Shown here: positions 41,982 to 51,616 of the stretch, piece after piece
Position numbering within the stretch: position 1 is the first letter of the stretch
Layout of the letters: each line of letters starts with the position of its first letter
DNA from: Bacteroides sp.
GTDB lineage: Bacteria > Bacteroidota > Bacteroidia > Bacteroidales > UBA7960
DNA length: 55,474 nt
Assembly (NCBI GenBank): GCA_036351255.1
Contig: JAZBOS010000028.1
Coordinates: forward strand, 1 to 55,474
Reading direction: 5' to 3'
The notes under the pieces: generated by a model
The model's database searches: none
Told to the model about the DNA's origin: nothing
Seen by the model: only the letters and a program-made list of their open reading frames with translations
Made by a program: the position numbers and the translations under genes

Positions 41982-44606
41982 TTATTTCATCCCGATCCGG
42001 TAGCTTAATTTGACCAGGAAAATGTTGGTACCCTTTTCTTTAAACAAATTTCTGGCATCGGGATAGAAGTCCATTTCTCCGTTATTATCAAACGCATTCC
42101 GGTTTTGACTCCACACCAGGAAAAGGGTTGATCCCGGGCTATACTCCCAGCGGATCACCAGGTTTGAGAGGAATTCACGAAAGTGAAAGTCTGGTTTTTC
42201 AAAACTGTAATCATAATCTCCTTCAAGGTCTTCGTTGATGTAATAATCGTCTTCATCCCAGGAAACCTGGGCAGGCAGGTATGCCTGGTAGCGGTCGTGG
42301 AAATCTTTTGCCTGGGGGTTGGTAATATATTTAAAATCAGTGTACTTTCCTGCGGCAACAAAAGGTTGACCCCAATACTGGATGGTAAGATCGGGAAGAA
42401 TGGTAAAGTTAACCCTGAACGAAAGGCTTGCCACCTGCTGGTTAATGGTGGCATAGACGTACCTTGACTGACTGTTGAAATCCAATTCATTTACGTATTG
42501 CAGGTTTTCAAAACCATCGTAAAAATAAGGGTTCAGCGAAAAGCTCACATTATCAAAAGGCTTGTAGGTAAGGTATGGTGAAAAATTCAGATGCCGCTGG
42601 TATTTTTCCGCTGCAAAAGCCAGGCTGTTGTTGAAACCCACATACCATTTCTTCCTGTTATCAGTTCTCAGGCCGACCCATATATTACCGGCATTGGGAA
42701 GCTTTAAGGAAGGGCCGCCACGCAAATGATTCATGGAGACGATGTCGTGGCTGTATTCGCCGCCGGCACTGAACTGCCAGTAATTTTTAAAGAGGATATT
42801 TCCATTGGGGTTCAGAGCCAGGGCAATACGTTCTCCGGCAAAATTCCAGCCCCCATAAACAGAAAGGTTCAGGCTGTATGACTGATAAAAACTACCGGGT
42901 TCCCATTGGCGGAAACCAGCATAGACGATGGGGATGATCTGGTCGGCTTCGCGCATATAACCCAGGTCGTTGATCTCAAATTCAGGGGATTTCCATACCA
43001 CGGCAGCCATATAAATCCAGTGTCCCCCGCCCAGGCGAAGGAATTGCATTCGCCCGCCGGATCCTGTGAGGGAAGTCCGGCTGGGATCAAGACTGACATG
43101 GCTGGCATCGGGACGCTGGAAATAACGGGCAGAAGAGCGCTGGGTTTCCAGGATGGCCTCTTCATCGCCTTCCACGTGGCTCATAGCCAGATTGACGTTA
43201 AACATCCAAGACTTTTCCTTAAAATACTGGGTAAAATCAAATCCCCCGGAATAAGCTTCACGATGCATCTGGGTTTCAAGATTGCTATCGAGTTTCCGGT
43301 GGACACCGGTAAGGATGGCCCCGAAAATGGTGTTCCCTTCATTGGTTTCTTTCTGCAGGCGCCCAACAAAGAAATTGGACAGGGGTTCAACGGTTTCCTC
43401 CGTGCGCTGGCCATTGACATCAATGGCAGCGGTTTCTTCAGCTGTTACAGATTCAATAAAGGCTATGGAAAGCCCCCGGTCGTTCCTGCCGGTGACTTTG
43501 GCGGCACCCAGGATACGCGTAAAGGGCGGGCGATCGACATAAGCATCGCCATTGACACTGACATCTCCCTGGGGCCTGCGGCCTATGCGGCGCGAATAAA
43601 ACAGGTTATCGTTGCCCAGTCCTCCATCCCCGATACCCAGGGAGAAATTGGAAATGTTACGTCCTTCAATGAAGAAAGGCCTTTTCTCTTCAAAGAAAGT
43701 CTCATAGGCAGAGAGGTTCACTTGCGAAGGGTCAGCTTCCACCTGTCCGAAGTCGGGGTTCAGGGTCAAGTCCATCGTGAAGTTATTGGTAATGCCCACT
43801 TTGGCATCAAGGCCTGCTTTCAGCTGGCTGTCTTTACCGGTAGAAAAGGGGTTGTCCTCCTCGGCAGGATAGCGGGAAGCAGATGCCACTGTATAGGGAG
43901 TAACATCAAGGGTTTTGCGGGGTTCGAGGTTCTCAAGGCCCTTCAGCAGCCCGCAATGCCTGACCAAACCGGGTGCATCTTTGGGGATATGGTTCCAGAA
44001 ATCCAATTCCTTATGCCGGTGAATGCTTCTGAAAACCTGGAGTCCCCATGTTCCATTACCGTCCTCCTCAAAACGGACCTGGCTCAGCGGAATTCGCATC
44101 TCGGCCACCCAGCCCCCGGAATTTATGCTGGTCTTCACCCACCAGTTGGGATCCCAGGTCCTATCCTCATTTTCACCGTCATTGCTCAGGATCCAGTCAT
44201 ACTTCACCCCACTGGCGGTCACCCCGAAAACAAACGCAGTACGCTGGTCGAAATAGCTGTCGAAAGCAATCCCTACCCCGTCGCCATCCTCGCTGTCGCG
44301 GCGAGTAAGCCGTTTCACTATGCTATCAGGGCTGGCATCGTAGGCCCTGATGGCAACATAGAGGTTGTCATTATCAAACAATATTTGGAACCCGGTAGGT
44401 TGAGAAACCTCTCCTCCATTATAGGGTTCATACTGCGTAAAACCCCCTTCCCATACCCCCTGTTGCCAGGCTTCCTCTTCGAGGATGCCGTCAATAACAG
44501 GGGCAACGCCAGTTAAACGGGTCGCACGGTATTCCTTCTTGCTGCCATTCTGGGAAAACCCATGAAGGGTCGTTGCACAAAGAAGAAGCACGATGATTGT
44601 TCTCAT
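41982..44606 (-). CDS. secreted DUF5916 protein with CBM9-like domain
   Basis: Protein of 874 aa with a signal peptide (MRTIIVLLLCATTLHGFSQ). The N-terminal region (about 30-220) is a carbohydrate-binding family 9-like fold: PVIDGILEEEAWQQ, FQILFDNDNLYVAIRAYD, then WVAEMRIPLSQVRF. The remainder is DUF5916, a predicted outer-membrane beta-barrel, with NPDFGQVEADPSQVNLSAYETFFEEKRPFFIEG, the family's most conserved part. It ends in a barrel-type strand LVKLSYRIGMK. Common in Bacteroidota; function not established. Confidence 0.9.
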   Translation of the reverse strand: MRTIIVLLLCATTLHGFSQNGSKKEYRATRLTGVAPVIDGILEEEAWQQGVWEGGFTQYEPYNGGEVSQPTGFQILFDNDNLYVAIRAYDASPDSIVKRLTRRDSEDGDGVGIAFDSYFDQRTAFVFGVTASGVKYDWILSNDGENEDRTWDPNWWVKTSINSGGWVAEMRIPLSQVRFEEDGNGTWGLQVFRSIHRHKELDFWNHIPKDAPGLVRHCGLLKGLENLEPRKTLDVTPYTVASASRYPAEEDNPFSTGKDSQLKAGLDAKVGITNNFTMDLTLNPDFGQVEADPSQVNLSAYETFFEEKRPFFIEGRNISNFSLGIGDGGLGNDNLFYSRRIGRRPQGDVSVNGDAYVDRPPFTRILGAAKVTGRNDRGLSIAFIESVTAEETAAIDVNGQRTEETVEPLSNFFVGRLQKETNEGNTIFGAILTGVHRKLDSNLETQMHREAYSGGFDFTQYFKEKSWMFNVNLAMSHVEGDEEAILETQRSSARYFQRPDASHVSLDPSRTSLTGSGGRMQFLRLGGGHWIYMAAVVWKSPEFEINDLGYMREADQIIPIVYAGFRQWEPGSFYQSYSLNLSVYGGWNFAGERIALALNPNGNILFKNYWQFSAGGEYSHDIVSMNHLRGGPSLKLPNAGNIWVGLRTDNRKKWYVGFNNSLAFAAEKYQRHLNFSPYLTYKPFDNVSFSLNPYFYDGFENLQYVNELDFNSQSRYVYATINQQVASLSFRVNFTILPDLTIQYWGQPFVAAGKYTDFKYITNPQAKDFHDRYQAYLPAQVSWDEDDYYINEDLEGDYDYSFEKPDFHFREFLSNLVIRWEYSPGSTLFLVWSQNRNAFDNNGEMDFYPDARNLFKEKGTNIFLVKLSYRIGMK

Positions 44607-44791
44607 AAAAGTTGCTTGGATAAATGGTTCACTTGTTTTTAAACTAAAAGAACATCAACTATTGAACCATTTTCAATACACACTTATAAATGAAGATATT
44701 AAACAATCATATAATAACACACTGGGATCCAGAATGTGCGATTTTGAACAGTAAATGTTCAAATGTGAACGTACCCCTGCATGCTAATCCT

Positions 44792-45973
44792 TCACTGAAC
44801 AAAATGCTCCATGGTAGCCAATACCATATGGAGCTGACGGTCCGTTTCGAGCGAAAGGTTCACCGTTTCATAATAAAATCCAAGCTCAAGCAGGTAGTCG
44901 ATCAGGGAAATCTGTCCCGCTTCAAGGGCTTTCATCAGGAGCTCAGAATGATTGAAAACATTGAGATTATCATGATAGTTTAGCGAGGCTTCCCGAAGGG
45001 ATTTTGCCTGTTCGTAAAGGCTTCTGTAGCGGCCCAAATACCTTACCCTTAGGTCTTGCTGTTGTTGCTCAATAGCCAGGGTTTGCAGGCGGGCTTGCTT
45101 AATGGAATTTTTGTTCTCCCACAGGGGAATTGAAAGGCCCATGCCAAAACCTGAAAAACGCTCGGTGGGCAGAGCTTCCATCATGTACCCCGCAGTGATG
45201 CCCGGCCAGTAACTTGAACGGGCCAGGCGCTCTTCCTGCCGGCTGATGGTGACCTCCTGCCCGGCCATACGCAGCACAGGGTTTTGCTGAAATCCGGTTT
45301 CAACCAAATCCTGGAAATCTTCCGGAATAACCGCTGCCGGGAATTCCTCGAGGGTGAAAGCAATAGCCTGGCCGCCATTGAGGACCTGCAGTTCATCAAG
45401 CATTGTCTTTAATTCAATCTGGTTAAGCTCGGCTGCTTTCTCAGCGTTAAACAGGTTGATCTGGGCCTTGTTGTAATCCAGGATGTTGGCCTCACCTGCA
45501 TCCAGCATGGCCTGGTAAGCCTTAGCAATATCCCTTGCGTGCTGCAGCCGTTTCTCCAGTTCCCTGCCCAGGGCATGGTAATAGATCAGGTCAACCACAA
45601 GGTGATGGGCTTCCAGCAGGATTTGCTCCCGGTAAATGAGGTACTGATAATCAAGCTGCTGGTTTTTAGCCACCGAGAGCTGGTTTCGCCTACCCAGCAG
45701 GGTAGACAGATCAAGGGGCTGCATCAGATGGAAGTTCGTCCGCCGGATGTTTTCGCTTGAGTTATTTAGCAGGTAAAGATCCACCTGGGGATCAGCAAGA
45801 AAGATGCCTGTTCGGTTGGCCACCCTGGAAGCCTCCAACTGGTCGCGGATGGCTGCCAGGGTAGTATTGTTAGTTTCCACTTCCTGCAAAATGGCATCAA
45901 CGGGCCCCTGGGCCCTAAGCATCACAGACTGCAGGGAAAAGAACAAGAAAATAAGACCTATTAAATGTTTCAT
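44792..45973 (-). CDS. TolC-family outer membrane efflux protein
   Basis: Outer-membrane channel component of 393 aa for the adjoining RND pump. Signal peptide (MKHLIGLIFLFFSLQSVMLRAQG), then long helical repeats typical of TolC (ILEAHHLVVDLIYYHALGRELEKRLQHARD and a second half after 250). GFGMGLSIPLWENKNSIKQAR is a common TolC/CusC strand-helix segment. Its start overlaps the RND gene stop by 4 bp. Confidence 0.9.
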   Translation of the reverse strand: MKHLIGLIFLFFSLQSVMLRAQGPVDAILQEVETNNTTLAAIRDQLEASRVANRTGIFLADPQVDLYLLNNSSENIRRTNFHLMQPLDLSTLLGRRNQLSVAKNQQLDYQYLIYREQILLEAHHLVVDLIYYHALGRELEKRLQHARDIAKAYQAMLDAGEANILDYNKAQINLFNAEKAAELNQIELKTMLDELQVLNGGQAIAFTLEEFPAAVIPEDFQDLVETGFQQNPVLRMAGQEVTISRQEERLARSSYWPGITAGYMMEALPTERFSGFGMGLSIPLWENKNSIKQARLQTLAIEQQQQDLRVRYLGRYRSLYEQAKSLREASLNYHDNLNVFNHSELLMKALEAGQISLIDYLLELGFYYETVNLSLETDRQLHMVLATMEHFVQ

Positions 45974-48900
45974 AACTCCTTTTCATTTTTAATGGTACGC
46001 TCGCGCATCAGGCTGAACACCACCGGGACCACATAAATATTCAACAGGGTTGAAGTGAGCAATCCACCGAGGATCACCTTGGCCATGGGACTCTGGATCT
46101 CATTGCCCGAGAGGTGCCCCTGCAAGGCCAGGGGGATGAGAGCCAGGGCTGCAGTGAGGGCTGTCATCAGGATGGGGTTGAGGCGGTCGATGGAGCCGCG
46201 GATAACCGTTTCCTTCAGGGTAATGCCTTCCTCTAAAAGGTGCTGGTAACGAGAGACCAGCAAGATTCCGTTGCGGGTAGCGATACCGAAGAGGGTGATG
46301 AAGCCGATGATGGCCGGGATACTCAGGATGCCCGAGGTAAAAAAAATGGAGAATACCCCACCGATAAGTGCCAGCGGCAGGTTGATCAGGATGATGCCGG
46401 CAAGCCTCAGGTTGCGGAACTCCTGGTAGAGCAGCAGGAAGATTATAAAAATCGCCATTATTGACGTGAGCAGCAGGGTTTGCGAAGCCCTGGCTTCACT
46501 TTCGAACTGCCCGCCGTACTCAATGCGGTAGCCTTCGGGCAAATCAATGTGCTGACCGATTTCCTGCTGGATGTCTTTCACGGCGCCCAGCAAGTCCCTG
46601 CCAGCCACATTGGCTGATACCACCAGCTTGCGCTGCACGTTCTCACGGCTGATGGAACTGGGGCCTGTGGCAGATACGATTTCTGCCACCTGCTCAAGCG
46701 GTACCTTACGCCCATCGCGGTTGTCAATCAGGGCATTGCGGAAACCTTCCATCGTTTGGGTATAATCCTGGTTCAGCCTGACGATCAGGTCAAAACGCTG
46801 CTGTCCTTCGTAAATATCGCCCAGGCGCTCGCCCGAGAAAGCCAGCTCTACAAATTCGTTAAATTCACCGATGGTGATGCCATAATGTGCCAGCATCTCG
46901 CGATTGGCCCTGATCTGCAGCTGGGGAACTTCGACCTGTTGCTCAACGTTGACATCCACCAGTCCTTCGATGCCGTTGATGGCGGCTGCAATTTGGTTGC
47001 CAACATTATACATCCTGCCCAGGTCAGTGCCGAAGATCTTGATGGCGATGTTGGCGCTGGTGCCCGAGAGCATATGGTCGATGCGGTGGCCCAGAGGCTG
47101 CATCACCATATAGGCGATGCCGGGAATGCCCGACAAGCGTTCACGCACTTCGGCCTCAAGGGCTTCATTGCTGCGCCCATTGAGTTCATAATTGACATCG
47201 ATCTCGGCGCTGTTGGCCGTCTGTGAATGTTCATCCAGCTCTCCCCTGCCCGTCCGCCGTGAAGTGCTGGTCACTTCCGGGATAGCAAGCAGTTCCTGCT
47301 CAATGAGGTTTCCGATCTCATTGCTTTGATCGAGGGAGGTTCCGGGCTGGCTCACTGCACCAATGGTCAGAGAACCTTCGTTAAACTCGGGCAGGAAGGA
47401 CCGGCCCAGGGTGGAAAAGACCCCCAGGGAAATCAGGAAGAGTGCAATGGCTGAAATAAGCACTGCCTTCTTGTGCTTCAAAGCATATTGCAGAGAACCT
47501 TGATAGCCCTGGTTGAGGTTTCTTACCAGCCAGCGATCCTTTTCATACCTGGAAAGATAGCGATCATCGGATAACAGCAGCTTACACAGCAGAGGTATAA
47601 GGGTCATGGCTACGATCAGCGAGACAAAAAGGGCAACGATATAGGCTATCCCCAATGGTCTTAACATACGGCCTTCCATTCCCGAAAGGAAAAACAGGGG
47701 AATAAAGGCAACAATGATAATCAGCGTGGCATTGAGAATGGAGGCGCGAATCTCTTTGGAGGCTTCGAAGACTACCCTGAACTTTGACTGCTGTTCCCCG
47801 GCGGGCTTACGGAAATTTTCACGCAGCCTTTTGTAGACGTTCTCCACGTCAATGATGGCGTCATCCACCAGGGAGCCAATGGCAATAGCCATCCCACCGA
47901 GGCTCATGGTGTTGATACTAAGACCCAATGCATTGAGCACCAGTACGGCGCCCAGCAGCGACAAGGGAATGGCCAGCAGGGAAATGATGGTGGTGCGGAA
48001 ACTTCCCAAGAAAAGGAAAAGGATGACGATTACAAAGACAGCCCCTTCCAGCAGTGCGTTCTGGACGTTCTTCACCGATTGCTCAATGAAGTCGGCCTGG
48101 CGGAAGATTGAGGTGTCGATCTCCACATCGGGGGGCAGGGTTTCCTGGATGGTGGCAATATTCTCCTCCAGTCTGCGGGTGAGGTTGAGGGTATTCACAT
48201 TGGGCTGCTTCGATACGGAGATGATTACGGCGGGGCTGGCGTTCTTCGAGCCGTGGCCCATCTTCACGGAAGGGCCAATGACCACTTCGGCCACATCGCG
48301 CACCCGGATGGGCCTTCCGTTCTGCGAACGGATAAACGAATTGCTCAATTCTTCCAGATCATTGCTGCGGGCCAGACCCCTAACCACATATTCATTGCCG
48401 TGCTGGCGAAGCACACTACCGGTGGAGTTGTTGCTGAAGTCGCGGCAAACATCAGCCAGCTCATTCAGGGCGACATCGTAGAACTTTAGCCGCTGGGGAT
48501 CGGCAAGCACCTGGTATTGTTTATAATCGCCCCCGATGATGGTCACCTGTGAAACCCCGCTGGTAGCCAGCAGGAGGGGTTTGATGATCCAGTCGGACAG
48601 GGTGCGCAGCTCCATCATGGAGGTACTATCGGCCTGGACGCTGATAAAAAGGATCTCGCCCATGACGCTCGACTGCGGGGCAAGGACAGGCTGGCTGACG
48701 CCAAAAGGCATTTCGGAAGCCACCGTAATCAATTTCTCGCTGACGATCTGCCGCGCCAGAAAGATGTCGGTACCCCAGTCGAACTCCACCCAGACAAAGG
48801 AAAAGCCCTGGGAAGAAGCCGATCGTACACGGCGCACGCCGGTAGCCCCGTTTACCGAAGTTTCGATGGGAAAAGTCACCAGGCGCTCCACTTCTTCAGC

Positions 48901-49071
48901 CGCCATCCCGTGGGCATCGGTCATTACCACCACCGTGGGTGCAGTAAGGTCGGGAAACACATCCACATCCATGCGGTTGGCGGTGTAAAGGCCCCAAACC
49001 AGAAGAATTGCTGCACCCAACAGAATAAGGAAACGATTATTTAGAGAAAACTTTATGATATGATCCAGCAT
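45970..49071 (-). CDS. heavy-metal RND efflux pump (CusA/CzcA family)
   Basis: Inner-membrane proton-driven transporter of 1033 aa with 12 helices and two large periplasmic loops. The start MLDHIIKFSLNNRFLILLG and VDVFPDLTAPTVVV are typical of the HME-RND group. Helix 4 contains IGSLVDDAIIDVENVYKRL, with the Asp and Glu of the proton relay. The metal is uncertain: I could not locate the CusA methionine triad with confidence, and copper/silver or zinc/cobalt/cadmium are possible. It lies 12 bp after the adaptor gene. Confidence 0.93.
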   Translation of the reverse strand: MLDHIIKFSLNNRFLILLGAAILLVWGLYTANRMDVDVFPDLTAPTVVVMTDAHGMAAEEVERLVTFPIETSVNGATGVRRVRSASSQGFSFVWVEFDWGTDIFLARQIVSEKLITVASEMPFGVSQPVLAPQSSVMGEILFISVQADSTSMMELRTLSDWIIKPLLLATSGVSQVTIIGGDYKQYQVLADPQRLKFYDVALNELADVCRDFSNNSTGSVLRQHGNEYVVRGLARSNDLEELSNSFIRSQNGRPIRVRDVAEVVIGPSVKMGHGSKNASPAVIISVSKQPNVNTLNLTRRLEENIATIQETLPPDVEIDTSIFRQADFIEQSVKNVQNALLEGAVFVIVILFLFLGSFRTTIISLLAIPLSLLGAVLVLNALGLSINTMSLGGMAIAIGSLVDDAIIDVENVYKRLRENFRKPAGEQQSKFRVVFEASKEIRASILNATLIIIVAFIPLFFLSGMEGRMLRPLGIAYIVALFVSLIVAMTLIPLLCKLLLSDDRYLSRYEKDRWLVRNLNQGYQGSLQYALKHKKAVLISAIALFLISLGVFSTLGRSFLPEFNEGSLTIGAVSQPGTSLDQSNEIGNLIEQELLAIPEVTSTSRRTGRGELDEHSQTANSAEIDVNYELNGRSNEALEAEVRERLSGIPGIAYMVMQPLGHRIDHMLSGTSANIAIKIFGTDLGRMYNVGNQIAAAINGIEGLVDVNVEQQVEVPQLQIRANREMLAHYGITIGEFNEFVELAFSGERLGDIYEGQQRFDLIVRLNQDYTQTMEGFRNALIDNRDGRKVPLEQVAEIVSATGPSSISRENVQRKLVVSANVAGRDLLGAVKDIQQEIGQHIDLPEGYRIEYGGQFESEARASQTLLLTSIMAIFIIFLLLYQEFRNLRLAGIILINLPLALIGGVFSIFFTSGILSIPAIIGFITLFGIATRNGILLVSRYQHLLEEGITLKETVIRGSIDRLNPILMTALTAALALIPLALQGHLSGNEIQSPMAKVILGGLLTSTLLNIYVVPVVFSLMRERTIKNEKEL

Positions 49072-49083
49072 AGGACTTCGATT

Positions 49084-50583
49084 TTAATGTACGTGACCGG
49101 CGTGAGGATCGAGTGCTGCAGACGACTGGGCCAGTTTTACCCACACAGCCCCGCGGCTTACCACGCGGTCTGTAATTTTCAGGCCTTCCAAAATTTCAGT
49201 ACGAAGCCCATCGCTTGCACCGGGCCTGACTTCACGCTTCACAAACTGTTCAGGCGATTGCTGCACAAACACATAATAAGTGCCCTGTTCTTCGAGGACG
49301 GCATCTTGGGGAATGGTAATGACTTCCTGCTCGCTGCGTGCTACAAGAAAGAGCTCCACAAACCCGCCGGGAAGCAGCTCGCCGGTTTGGTTTACTTCCA
49401 GGTTTACAGGGATCAGAAAGTTGTCGTCATTGGTGGCCTGACCGACGGAAAGGATCTTGCCGCCAAGCTGTTCCAGCGAGAAGACCTTTTCCTGTCCTGG
49501 GAAACGAATATTTGCGCTGACCAGCGATTGCAAGTCTCGCACATAACGTTGTGAAACATCGGCATGCAGCACCAGCCGCTTGTTTTTCAGAATGCTGACC
49601 AGGGGCTGTCCGGTCTCCACATACTGTCCCTGCTGAACCCACACCTGCCTGATCACCCCGGAGTAAGGACTGGCCACCGACTGCCCTGCCTGGCTGAAAT
49701 GACGACTGAGGTTATCATATACCAGCCTGGCGTTTTCAAAACTGGTCCTTGCCTGGAGCAGTTCTCGCTCTGAGACGATCTGATCGGCGGCCAGTTTTTC
49801 TGCCCTTTCCAAATCAAGTCGGGCCTGCTCATAAGTGTTGCTGGCCTCGGCCAGTCGGACGCCCATATTCTGGTCGGCGAGGTTCCCGGAAGAGATGCTC
49901 ATCAGCGATTTTCCAGCGCTCACCCTCATACCCTCGGTCAGCACCCCTGAGCCAAACTGCACCAGACCGCTAGTCCTGGCAGGGATGATCACCTCATCGC
50001 CTTGGGCAGGCAACACCCGAGCCGAGGTTTTAATAACCTGGCCAAAGGCCTCCTGACGGGGAGATTCTGTGGCAAAGTTTACTTTCCACGACTGCTCTTT
50101 GGTGAACAGGATGGCATTGGGGTCTTGGATCACCATGCCTTCAGCTTTATGGATGGCGTCATGGGCGTCGTCGAACACCGTCACCTCCGGGACATCCAGG
50201 CGGTATTCCTCATCCTGGGTTTTAATCTCAAAGTACACCCGGGCTTTCCCGGCAAGCACAGGCTTTAGCTGGAAGGAATAAATGCCCTTCCTCACAGGCG
50301 TATCCAGAGTTTGCCGGATGCCTTCCCGACCTACCACCAGGTTCATTGTAATTACGGCATTTTCCAGGGGTTTGAAATCCTCCAGCCAGGTAAAGTGGGC
50401 ATAGATCTCTGATGGCTGACCGACAACAAAGGGGGCCGCCTCGGCAAAGACCTCGAAGTACTCACTGTAGGCAGTCAAATAAAGGAAAACTTCATCGTGC
50501 GAATGTTCGTCGACGGCCTCATTGCGCTTGCAGGCAGGCAGCGTCAGGACCAGCAAAAACAGTAAAAAAAAGTTCTTGTACAT
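49084..50583 (-). CDS. RND efflux periplasmic adaptor (CusB/CzcB family) lipoprotein
   Basis: Membrane-fusion protein of 499 aa with a lipobox (LTLPAC). A domain of about 150 residues precedes the adaptor core, as in some CusB/CzcB proteins. The core has the lipoyl halves (PARTSGLVQFGSGVLTEGMRVSAG and SPYSGVIRQVWVQQGQYVETGQPL) around a helical hairpin, then beta-barrel and membrane-proximal domains. The C-terminus ends in DPHAGHVH and the N-terminus has DEHSHDE, small His clusters suiting metal handling. The ATG at 50583 is preferred to an upstream TTG. Confidence 0.9.
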   Translation of the reverse strand: MYKNFFLLFLLVLTLPACKRNEAVDEHSHDEVFLYLTAYSEYFEVFAEAAPFVVGQPSEIYAHFTWLEDFKPLENAVITMNLVVGREGIRQTLDTPVRKGIYSFQLKPVLAGKARVYFEIKTQDEEYRLDVPEVTVFDDAHDAIHKAEGMVIQDPNAILFTKEQSWKVNFATESPRQEAFGQVIKTSARVLPAQGDEVIIPARTSGLVQFGSGVLTEGMRVSAGKSLMSISSGNLADQNMGVRLAEASNTYEQARLDLERAEKLAADQIVSERELLQARTSFENARLVYDNLSRHFSQAGQSVASPYSGVIRQVWVQQGQYVETGQPLVSILKNKRLVLHADVSQRYVRDLQSLVSANIRFPGQEKVFSLEQLGGKILSVGQATNDDNFLIPVNLEVNQTGELLPGGFVELFLVARSEQEVITIPQDAVLEEQGTYYVFVQQSPEQFVKREVRPGASDGLRTEILEGLKITDRVVSRGAVWVKLAQSSAALDPHAGHVH

Positions 50584-50678
50584 CTTGGAATGATTTTTTA
50601 GCAAACAAGCAATAAAACATGGAAATCCGGGAAGCGCATGCCTCCAGAAAAGGATACTATCCCATAAAATCCAGGGCT

Positions 50679-50963
50679 TTAATGGGTGTGGACAGAATGA
50701 TCATCGTGGCTGTGTGCCTCCCCTTCATGAATATGATCGTGATCACCGTCGCCTTCATGTTCTTGATTGCTTTCGTGTTCATCCGGCACAAAGCGCTCCT
50801 GCTCAGGGACTGGATGGGCATGGTCGTCATCGTGGTCGCTATCCATATTGTGCTCGTGGGTAGTGCCATCACCATGGGAATGGGAGTCATTGGGGGTAGT
50901 AGAACCGCCGCAGGCAGCGCAAAGCATGCCTAATAGGGTAAGGATAAAAAACAGATTTTTCAT
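50679..50963 (-). CDS. small His/Asp-rich lipoprotein, probable metal-binding protein
   Basis: Lipoprotein of 94 aa (MKNLFFILTLLGMLCAAC, lipobox CAAC). The mature part is dominated by His, Asp and Glu in short runs such as HSHGDGTTHEHN, DHDDDHAH, DGDHDHIHEGEAHSHDDH and ends HTH. It has no folded-domain signature and is probably a flexible metal-binding chain in the periplasm that feeds or buffers the RND pump. It lies 95 bp upstream of the adaptor gene. Confidence 0.75.
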   Translation of the reverse strand: MKNLFFILTLLGMLCAACGGSTTPNDSHSHGDGTTHEHNMDSDHDDDHAHPVPEQERFVPDEHESNQEHEGDGDHDHIHEGEAHSHDDHSVHTH

Positions 50964-51046
50964 TGTGATTTCGTTTAAATGAGTTGAAATAATGGATTAT
51001 CCGGAGGGCTCAGATGCCTCTCACGAAAAAACTGGATTCAAAACAT

Positions 51047-51487
51047 TTAAACAATGGGGGGTGCGCGCAAACCCGGGGTTTGGGTTGCTCTGCAAGCAAG
51101 GATTGAGAAATCCGGTGGATGTTGTCGAAAGGGAAGTTGAAGGGAAAAATTGAAGGGAAAATTTGAATTGGGAATGAGCGGACACTGGAAACCTGCTGGG
51201 TATTTCAGTTCGGAGGGATGTCCGACAACTTCCAGATAATCCCTCAAACCATCAGGATGGAACATCACCATCTCATCGAGCACGCAACAGCCATCTTCTT
51301 TATCAACAGGCAGATCTGGGTCATGGCTACCATCGCATTCAACGGTATGGGTCATCTCACAAGCCGTACAATGCTCCATTTCAAAGCACACCATATCGCC
51401 GTGGTGATGGTGTGGAATCACAGCATGCACCAGGAGCAATACATTGGCCAGGGCGGCAAACAATATGGCAGGCAGGTGTTTGGACAT
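51047..51487 (-). CDS. DUF6769-like His/Cys-rich protein of the metal efflux operon
   Basis: Protein of 146 aa with an N-terminal membrane or signal segment (LPAILFAALANVLLLVHAVIP) immediately followed by HHHHGD, then a Cys/His cluster (CFEMEHCTACEMTHTVEC) and DGCCVLDEM. The form resembles DUF6769 proteins often found beside Bacteroidota CusABC genes (recalled, not searched). Likely a periplasmic metal binder. It is the first gene after the promoter at 51507-51514. Confidence 0.7.
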   Translation of the reverse strand: MSKHLPAILFAALANVLLLVHAVIPHHHHGDMVCFEMEHCTACEMTHTVECDGSHDPDLPVDKEDGCCVLDEMVMFHPDGLRDYLEVVGHPSELKYPAGFQCPLIPNSNFPFNFSLQLPFRQHPPDFSILACRATQTPGLRAPPIV

Positions 51488-51506
51488 ATTAACCCATTCG
51501 TTGCAG

Positions 51507-51514
51507 CAAAAGTA
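51507..51514 (-). promoter_or_regulatory. -7 box of metal efflux operon
   Basis: TACTTTTG on the minus strand is a perfect TAnnTTTG, 19 bp before the ATG at 51487. A TTTG lies 23 bp further upstream, slightly far for a -33 box. Confidence 0.55.
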
Positions 51515-51568
51515 ATATTAAAGTTAGTGATTTCTTACAAAACTTTTGCAGAATAACTGGTTAAAAAA

Positions 51569-51590
51569 GGGCACCCCAAACGGAGCGCCC
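51569..51590 (-). terminator. terminator of M3 peptidase gene
   Basis: On the minus strand GGGCGCTCC and GGGGTGCCC pair over about 9 bp with G-U wobbles, followed by TTTTTT. It lies 26 bp past the peptidase stop at 51617. Confidence 0.75.
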
Positions 51591-51616
51591 TTTTTATTCA
51601 CATTATTCCGAAAAAA

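Noticed and set aside
42906..44516. 536-codon plus-strand open frame
   Set aside because: It is antisense to the DUF5916 gene, whose protein has clear motifs; the long shadow reflects codon bias.
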